Source: Dechloromonas sp.
GTDB taxonomy: Bacteria > Pseudomonadota > Gammaproteobacteria > Burkholderiales > Rhodocyclaceae
Direction of reading: 5' to 3'
DNA length: 41,644 nucleotides
Assembly (NCBI GenBank): GCA_028687035.1
Contig: JAQUAX010000021.1
Location: 1-41,644 of the forward strand
Shown here: one piece after another, positions 36,994 to 41,644 of the stretch
Numbering within the stretch: position 1 is the first letter of the stretch
Layout of the letters: each line of letters begins with the position of its first letter
The notes under the pieces: generated by a model
Told to the model about the DNA's origin: nothing
Databases searched by the model: none
What the model saw: only the letters and a program-made list of their open reading frames with translations
Made by a program: the position numbers and the translations under genes

Positions 36994-37329
36994 TCAGTTG
37001 TCGCGTTGCTCGACGGACACCCCCAGATGCTCGCCCAGGTCACGGCTGGCCACCGTGATGCTGACCGTTCGGCAGATGTCCACGAAATTGGGGTCGACGA
37101 CGCGGTAATACACGAGATTGCCGTCCCGGCGCCGGTCGACCACGCCCGCCCTGTACAGGATGTTCAGGTGACGGGAAATGTTCGCCTGCGTCAGTCCGAT
37201 CTGCATGACCACGTCATTGACCGGGCGCTCTTCTCCGCACAGACATGAGAGAATACGCAGCCGCGTCGGGTCAGCCAGCAGGCTGAAGTAATGCGCGACC
37301 TGTTCAAATACCTGTATCGTCTCGTCCAT
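36994..37329 (-). CDS. soxR: ArsR-family sulfur-responsive repressor SoxR
   Basis: 111-residue winged-helix repressor of the ArsR/SmtB fold (YFSLLADPTRLRILSCL, LTQANISRHLNILYRAGVVDRRRDGNLVYYRV). Cysteines C29, C31 and C86 could sense reactive sulfur species, as in sox-cluster ArsR repressors. First gene of the leftward sox operon and divergent from the cytochrome/fccB operon, so it can control both. This is not the MerR-type redox SoxR of enteric bacteria. Only a weak ribosome site (AAAGAA) precedes the ATG, and the FNR box overlaps this zone. Confidence 0.9.
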   Translation of the reverse strand: MDETIQVFEQVAHYFSLLADPTRLRILSCLCGEERPVNDVVMQIGLTQANISRHLNILYRAGVVDRRRDGNLVYYRVVDPNFVDICRTVSITVASRDLGEHLGVSVEQRDN

Positions 37330-37337
37330 GTCATTCT

Positions 37338-37351
37338 TTGATCTGGATCAA
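37338..37351. promoter_or_regulatory. Perfect FNR/Anr/Dnr-type box
   Basis: TTGATCTGGATCAA matches the TTGAT-N4-ATCAA consensus exactly. Its right edge is 22 bp before a TTATAT element on the plus strand, the spacing of a class II CRP/FNR promoter. For soxR it would overlap the leader and could repress. Confidence 0.85.
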
Positions 37352-37360
37352 GTTTCAATG

Positions 37361-37378
37361 TATAACTGCGTACTTATA
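37361..37378. promoter_or_regulatory. Candidate SoxR operator overlapping a plus-strand -10 element
   Basis: The inverted repeat TATAA-N8-TTATA spans 37361-37378 and overlaps the TTATAT hexamer at 37374-37379, which would be the -10 of a promoter starting near 37386. A similar geometry, TTGCA-N8-TGCAA, recurs at 37398-37415. ArsR-type repressors bind such AT-rich dyads. The assignment to SoxR is inference. Confidence 0.5.
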
Positions 37379-37510
37379 TAGTCAACTACTAATATTGTTG
37401 CAGCGCAGCATGCAATTTGTCGAAAAGCGTTCTACCCTTCGGCAAATGCCGCCTCAGGCAACGAAAGACGGCTATATAAACGACAACATCATGAGGAAGG
37501 AGATATCCCG

Positions 37511-37816
37511 ATGAAACTGTTCGCCCCCCTCGCCGCAGCCTGTCTGCTGGCGACTGCCGGTTCTGCCCTGGCGGCCGATCCGAACCTCGGCCGCAACCTG
37601 GCCGCCACCTGTGCCAACTGCCACGGCACCAACGGCCACGCGGTCAAGGGCTCCGGCATGGATGCGCTGGCCGGCATGGAAAAGGCCAAGACGCTGCAGA
37701 AACTCGCCGATTTCAAGAGCGGCGACAAGCCGGCGTCGATCATGCACCAGATCGCCAAGGGCTATACGGACGAGCAGCTCGACCTGATCGCCGCCTACTT
37801 CGCCGCGCAAAAATAA
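37511..37816 (+). CDS. fccA: Monoheme c-type cytochrome of the flavocytochrome c sulfide dehydrogenase operon
   Basis: 101 residues: signal peptide (MKLFAPLAAACLLATAGSALA), one heme-binding motif CANCH in TCANCHGTNGHAVKGSGMDAL, and a C-terminal helix YTDEQLDLIAAYFAAQK. It resembles cytochrome c553/FccA and should accept electrons from the flavoprotein encoded 11 bp downstream. It has one heme, as in Chlorobium FccA rather than the di-heme Allochromatium form. GAAGGAGAT precedes the ATG. It is divergent from soxR, with an FNR-type promoter upstream. soxE would be an equivalent name. Confidence 0.88.
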   Translation: MKLFAPLAAACLLATAGSALAADPNLGRNLAATCANCHGTNGHAVKGSGMDALAGMEKAKTLQKLADFKSGDKPASIMHQIAKGYTDEQLDLIAAYFAAQK

Positions 37817-37827
37817 GGGAGACAACC

Positions 37828-39105
37828 ATGATGCTGATGAAACGACGCGATTTCCTGAAGGTCGGCGCTGCGGCCGGCGCGATGGCCTCCCTGTACGGCT
37901 GTGCCGGCGGCGGCAAGAGCAGCGGCCACGTGGTGGTGGTCGGCGGCGGCTACGGCGGCGCGACGGTCGCCAAGTACCTGCGCATGTGGAGCGAGGGCGG
38001 CGTCCAGGTGACGCTGGTCGAGCGCAACCCGACCTTCATCTCCTGCCCGATCTCCAACCTGGTGATCGGTGGCCAGAAGACCATGGAAGACATCACGGTC
38101 AGCTACGACAACCTGAAGAGCAAGTGGGGCGTCCGCGTGATCCAGGACGACGTCGTCGCGGTCGACGCCGCCAAGAAGACCGTTTCGCTGAAGGCCGGCG
38201 GGGCGCTGAGCTACGACCGCCTGGTGCTGTCGCCGGGCGTCGATTTCATGTGGGACGAGATTCCCGGCCTGAACTCGGCCGACGCGCAGGCCAAGATCCT
38301 GCACGCCTGGAAGGCCGGTCCGCAGACCGTCGCGCTGCGCAAGCAGCTCGAAGCGATGCCCGACGGCGGCGTCTATGCGATCGCCCTCCCGAAGGCCCCG
38401 TACCGCTGCCCGCCCGGACCCTACGAGCGCGCCTGCCTGGTCGCCAACTACTTCAAGCAGAACAAGCCGAAGTCCAAGGTCGTCATCCTGGACGCCAACG
38501 AGGACGTGCAATCCAAGAAGGCGCTGTTCACGAAGGCCTGGAACGACCTGTACAAGGGCATCATCGAATACCGGAACAACAGCGAGGTCAAGGACGTCGA
38601 TGTCGCGAACAACACCGCGATCCTCGAATTCGACAAGTTCAAGGCCGACGTGCTGAACGTGATCCCGCCGCACCGCGCCGGCAACATCGCCGCCCAGTCC
38701 GGCATCAAGCTGATCAACAACCGCTGGGTGGACGTCAACTGGCTGTCGATGGAATCGACCAGCACGCCGGGCATCCACGTGCTCGGCGACGCCGTGTTCC
38801 CGGCACCGACCATGCCGAAGTCCGGCCACATGGCCAACCAGCACGGCAAGCTGGCCGCCGCGGCGATCCTGAACCTGCTCGCCGGCGAACAGCCGAACCC
38901 GGCGCCGGTCGTGATGAACACCTGCTACAGCTTCGTCGATGCGAAAAACGTCATCCACGTCGCCTCGGTGCATCAGTACGATCCGGCGACCAAGCTGGTG
39001 CAGCCGGTCAAGGGCGCCGGCGGCGTCTCGGCCGCGCGCAACGAACTGGAAGGCAAGGTTGCGCTGGGCTGGGCCAAGAACATCTGGGCCGACATGCTGG
39101 CCTGA
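37828..39105 (+). CDS. fccB: Flavocytochrome c sulfide dehydrogenase, flavoprotein subunit
   Basis: Oxidises sulfide in the periplasm and passes electrons to the adjacent cytochrome. 425 residues. The twin-arginine signal is KRRDFLKVGAAAGA. The dinucleotide-binding motif is VVVVGGGYGGATVAKYL. The expected covalent FAD attachment cysteine is C73 (FISCPISN). Cysteines C194 (PYRCPPGPYE) and C366 (MNTCYSFVD) match the redox-active disulfide of FccB. The C-terminal FCSD domain (HVASVHQYD) is intact. SoxF is the name used in sox clusters. Terminator hairpins follow. Confidence 0.95.
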   Translation: MMLMKRRDFLKVGAAAGAMASLYGCAGGGKSSGHVVVVGGGYGGATVAKYLRMWSEGGVQVTLVERNPTFISCPISNLVIGGQKTMEDITVSYDNLKSKWGVRVIQDDVVAVDAAKKTVSLKAGGALSYDRLVLSPGVDFMWDEIPGLNSADAQAKILHAWKAGPQTVALRKQLEAMPDGGVYAIALPKAPYRCPPGPYERACLVANYFKQNKPKSKVVILDANEDVQSKKALFTKAWNDLYKGIIEYRNNSEVKDVDVANNTAILEFDKFKADVLNVIPPHRAGNIAAQSGIKLINNRWVDVNWLSMESTSTPGIHVLGDAVFPAPTMPKSGHMANQHGKLAAAAILNLLAGEQPNPAPVVMNTCYSFVDAKNVIHVASVHQYDPATKLVQPVKGAGGVSAARNELEGKVALGWAKNIWADMLA

Positions 39106-39123
39106 TTTCCGCCAGCTTACCGA

Positions 39124-39171
39124 AGGGCCGCTCCGGCGGCCCTTTTCGCATCCGGGGCACGCCCCGGATGC
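39124..39171 (+). terminator. Tandem terminator hairpins after fccB
   Basis: The first stem AGGGCCGC / GCGGCCCT (39124-39143) is followed by TTTTC. The second stem GCATCCGGGG / CCCCGGATGC (39148-39171) is followed by GGGTTT. The first is the better terminator. Confidence 0.8.
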
Positions 39172-39248
39172 GGGTTTAAGCGTAATATCCGGCTGTTCGG
39201 CCCCACCTAAAATCCCGATGCGGGGCGGCCTGCGAGGAGCAATTGTCG

Positions 39249-40541
39249 ATGAGCGCTGACGTTCTGGCGGAAACACTGCATCTGGCGACGGAACTGCGCC
39301 GCCTGCTGCCGATGCTGCAGCAGGGCATGGATGAAATTCCCGAGCAATTCGGGAGCGCGCTGCGCCGCTTCCAGGAAGCCTGCGAAAGCAGCCAGCTGTT
39401 CCAGCCGGCCGGCGCGATGGCCGGTTCGCTGGTCGCGCTGCTCGAGCATACCGGGGGCCGCACCGGCGATCCCGACATCCTGCGCCAGGTCGACTCGATC
39501 TCGCGCAGCCTGCTCGACGAACTCGAGATGAACCACGACGACTCGCTGAGGGAATTCCGGGTGCCGCTGGTGACCCCGATCGTCCCGACGGAACCCCGGG
39601 CCAACAAGCGGATCGCGCTGTTCATCGACAGCATGCCGCAACAGTTGCTGCTCGAGGAAAGCCTGACCCAGTCCGGGTTCACGCCGGTCGTCATCGCCTC
39701 GCCGGAAGATTTGCTGCACATCGACGATGAAGAGGTGCCGGCGGCGATCGTCGCCGACCTGAACCTGTGCTGCCTGAGCCCGCAGTGCGGCGACATCTTC
39801 ACGTCCCTGCGCCAGCGCCTGGACCCGCCGCCCCACCTGTTCTGCCTGGCCGACTCGACCGACATCCCGGCCCGCCTGGAAGCCGTCCGCCTGGGCGCGA
39901 CGCGCTTCATCAGCAAGCCGGTCGACATCGGCCGCCTGATTTCGGTGCTGAAGGGCGTCACCGCCCAGACCCGGACCCAGCCCTTCCGGGTCGCGCTGAT
40001 CGACGACCACGAACTGACCCGCAGCCTGTACGAGGAAGCCCTCACCGAAGCCGGCCTCGAGACGCTGGCGATCGGCAACCCGCTGCAGGCCCCGCAGCTG
40101 ATCGGAGAATTCAAGCCGGACGTCGTGATCAGCGACATCTACATGCCCGGCTGCAACGGCCTCGAACTGCTCGCGCTGCTGCGCCAGGACGACGATCTGG
40201 CCGATACCGCGATCATCCTGCTGTCCAGCGAGAACGACACCGAGCGCCGCCTCGAGGCGCTCGACCTCGGCGCCGACGATTTCCTGAACAAACCGGTCGA
40301 CCTCGACATCCTCGAAGCCACCGTTGTCGCCCGGGCCAAACGGGCGCGGATGCTGAAACGCAGCCGCAGCGAATATCGCCGGCTGCGCGAGCGGCTCGGC
40401 GAGCTCGAACGCCAGCAGTCGGGCACGCATGCCCGCGGCGGCCCTGAAAACGGCTTCCAGCTCGAGGAACTGTTTCCGGAAGACATTTCCGTCGAGGATT
40501 TCCTGCCCCGACCGCTGTCGCGCAAGCACGCCCAGAACTGA
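39249..40541 (+). CDS. Double-receiver response-regulator protein without output domain
   Basis: 430 residues. The N-terminal helical region (1-115; LRRLLPMLQQGMDEIPEQFG) could be a dimerisation or HPt-like bundle, though no HPt histidine motif is clear. REC1 at about 120-240 is degenerate: it has D170 and K223 but lacks the usual acidic pair after the first strand. REC2 at about 246-365 is canonical (ALIDDHELTRSLY, D296 in VVISDIYMPGCNG, K348 in FLNKPVD). A coiled coil follows (about 365-392), then an acidic tail ending FLPRPLSRKHAQN. No GGDEF, EAL or DNA-binding domain follows. GAGGAG supports the ATG at 39249. Likely acts by protein contact; partner unknown. Confidence 0.82.
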   Translation: MSADVLAETLHLATELRRLLPMLQQGMDEIPEQFGSALRRFQEACESSQLFQPAGAMAGSLVALLEHTGGRTGDPDILRQVDSISRSLLDELEMNHDDSLREFRVPLVTPIVPTEPRANKRIALFIDSMPQQLLLEESLTQSGFTPVVIASPEDLLHIDDEEVPAAIVADLNLCCLSPQCGDIFTSLRQRLDPPPHLFCLADSTDIPARLEAVRLGATRFISKPVDIGRLISVLKGVTAQTRTQPFRVALIDDHELTRSLYEEALTEAGLETLAIGNPLQAPQLIGEFKPDVVISDIYMPGCNGLELLALLRQDDDLADTAIILLSSENDTERRLEALDLGADDFLNKPVDLDILEATVVARAKRARMLKRSRSEYRRLRERLGELERQQSGTHARGGPENGFQLEELFPEDISVEDFLPRPLSRKHAQN

Positions 40542-40604
40542 GCCCACTGGCCCGAGAGGCCCGGGGCGCCTATCATCGCGCCTTTCGAACGCCCCAGCCC
40601 CGGC

Positions 40605-41624
40605 ATGCCCGCTTCAGCCTCCCGCTTCGCCCTCCCCCTCGCCACCTGCGCGCTGATTGCCGCCGGGCCGTCCGCTGCGGATGACGGGCTGAACGCCTGC
40701 CGGCAGATCGCCGATGACGCCCGCCGCCTTGCCTGCTACGACGGCCTGGGCGAACCGGCGCGCCCGGCCGATCCTCCCGTCGCGCCGGCGCCGGCCGCTC
40801 CGCCGCCGCCCGACTCGCTGCTCGGCCATGCCTGGGAACTCGATCCCGGCGAGCGGGGCCGGATACTCCGCATCCGCCCGTACAAGCCGGTCTATGTGCT
40901 GCCCTTCACCCACAGCACCCGGCCGAACCAGCAGCCGGCCTCCCCGGCGCCGGGCCATGCGCTGGCCGACCCGCTGGATATCGCGGCTGACGAGGCGAAG
41001 CTTCAGATCAGCCTGAAGACCAAGCTGGCCGAAGACCTGATCGGTGACAACGGCGACCTCTGGTTCGGCTATACGCAATCCTCGCGCTGGCAGGTCTACA
41101 ACGGCGGCATTTCGCGTCCGTTCCGCGAAACCAACCACGAGCCGGAACTGATGCTGCTGTGGCGCACCGACTACCGGCTGGCCGGCTGGCACGGCCGCTT
41201 CCTGAACCTGTCGCTGAACCACCAGTCGAACGGCCGCTCGCTGCCGCTGTCGCGCAGCTGGAACCGCGTCATGCTGTCGGCCAATCTGGAACGCGGCGAC
41301 TGGACGCTGAGCCTGCGCCCCTGGTGGCGCATCCCCGAGGGCGGCGGCAACGACGACAATCCGGATATTGCGAACTACCTCGGCCGCGGCGACCTGCAAC
41401 TGGTCCGCCGCTGGGGCGGCCAGCAGCTGTCGGTGATGCTGCGTCACAGCCTGCGCAGTGGCCGGGACAGCCGCGGTGCGCTGCAGGTCGACTACGCCTT
41501 CCCGATCGCCGGCCAGCTGCGCGGCCACCTGCAGTGGTTTTCCGGCTACGGGGAAAGCATGATCGACTACAACCACCGGGCCAACTATTACGGCCTCGGC
41601 GTGTCGCTGCTCGAGTGGTACTGA
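40605..41624 (+). CDS. pldA: Outer-membrane phospholipase A (OMPLA)
   Basis: Calcium-dependent phospholipase of the outer membrane. Catalytic triad H206-S208-N220 in LNHQSNGRS and SRSWNRVML keeps the exact spacing of E. coli H142-S144-N156; S216 matches the calcium-site Ser152. The rest is a 12-strand barrel pattern ending GLGVSLLEWY, with a C-terminal aromatic residue. At 339 residues it is about 50 longer than E. coli PldA. The extra part is an N-terminal segment with a cysteine pair (NACRQIADDARRLACYDGL) and a Pro/Ala-rich linker to about residue 70. A signal peptide lies at 1-25. A TATCAT hexamer at 40571-40576 is a possible -10. Confidence 0.9.
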   Translation: MPASASRFALPLATCALIAAGPSAADDGLNACRQIADDARRLACYDGLGEPARPADPPVAPAPAAPPPPDSLLGHAWELDPGERGRILRIRPYKPVYVLPFTHSTRPNQQPASPAPGHALADPLDIAADEAKLQISLKTKLAEDLIGDNGDLWFGYTQSSRWQVYNGGISRPFRETNHEPELMLLWRTDYRLAGWHGRFLNLSLNHQSNGRSLPLSRSWNRVMLSANLERGDWTLSLRPWWRIPEGGGNDDNPDIANYLGRGDLQLVRRWGGQQLSVMLRHSLRSGRDSRGALQVDYAFPIAGQLRGHLQWFSGYGESMIDYNHRANYYGLGVSLLEWY

Positions 41625-41644
41625 ACGGCCCGCCCGGCCGAAAA

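Noticed and set aside
36994..37329. Interpreting soxR as the MerR-type oxidative-stress regulator of enterics
   Set aside because: The fold is ArsR/SmtB, only 111 residues, with no MerR helix-turn-helix or iron-sulfur cysteine cluster; it is the sox-cluster repressor of the same name.

Overview
The window is about 41.6 kb of uniformly GC-rich DNA, dense with genes and consistent with one chromosome. Gene content points to a respiratory, sulfur-oxidising betaproteobacterium, most likely of the Rhodocyclales group. The evidence is a soxCDYZAXB cluster, flavocytochrome c sulfide dehydrogenase, glyoxylate-cycle genes with AceK, a hemerythrin-coupled sensor kinase and an FNR-type box. The taxonomic placement is inference from gene content. 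I see no tRNA or rRNA gene, CRISPR array, insertion sequence, prophage or origin.

Layout. 1-2364: a TonB-dependent ferric-citrate-type receptor with a candidate Fur box and a terminator. 2399-9403: signalling genes. These are a YdhR-like protein, a hemerythrin-histidine kinase-REC-REC hybrid, a PhnD-PAS-GGDEF-EAL gene that looks broken by an internal deletion and frameshift near 6235, a DUF454 membrane protein and a LysR regulator. 9517-11115: malate synthase A, divergent from the LysR gene. 11247-18420: the most unusual part. A 941-residue protein joins a peptidoglycan-binding domain, a GH19 lysozyme-like domain, a papain-like protease and an alpha/beta-hydrolase. It is divergent from an operon of lrgA, lrgB, a membrane sensor kinase and a FixJ-type response regulator. 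18437-22822: a small conserved protein, an ankyrin-repeat protein, a TonB-family protein, a class III CoA-transferase, glutamate racemase and a small membrane protein. 22881-28566: dimeric NADP-isocitrate dehydrogenase, monomeric isocitrate dehydrogenase and AceK. 28601-39105: sulfur oxidation, comprising a YeeE/TsuA-type transporter, a rhodanese, soxB-X-A-Z-Y-D-C and an ArsR-type soxR on the minus strand, then a divergent monoheme cytochrome c and fccB. 39249-41624: a double-receiver protein and outer-membrane phospholipase A.

How the genes fit together. AceB, Icd and AceK form the glyoxylate-bypass branch point. The phosphorylatable Ser is present in the dimeric enzyme, so AceK can throttle it while the monomeric isozyme is presumably untouched. 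The sox genes encode a complete periplasmic thiosulfate-oxidising multienzyme system including SoxCD. The flavocytochrome oxidises sulfide, and the YeeE and rhodanese proteins may handle import or transfer of sulfur species. A perfect FNR box placed exactly 22 bp from a TTATAT element between soxR and the cytochrome gene suggests an oxygen- or NO-responsive promoter for the sulfide dehydrogenase operon.

The best candidate for an undescribed system is the divergent pair of the four-domain hydrolase and the lrgAB/two-component operon. It may be a regulated cell-lysis or antibacterial module. The alternative is that LrgAB and its kinase handle a small carboxylate and the hydrolase is an unrelated neighbour.
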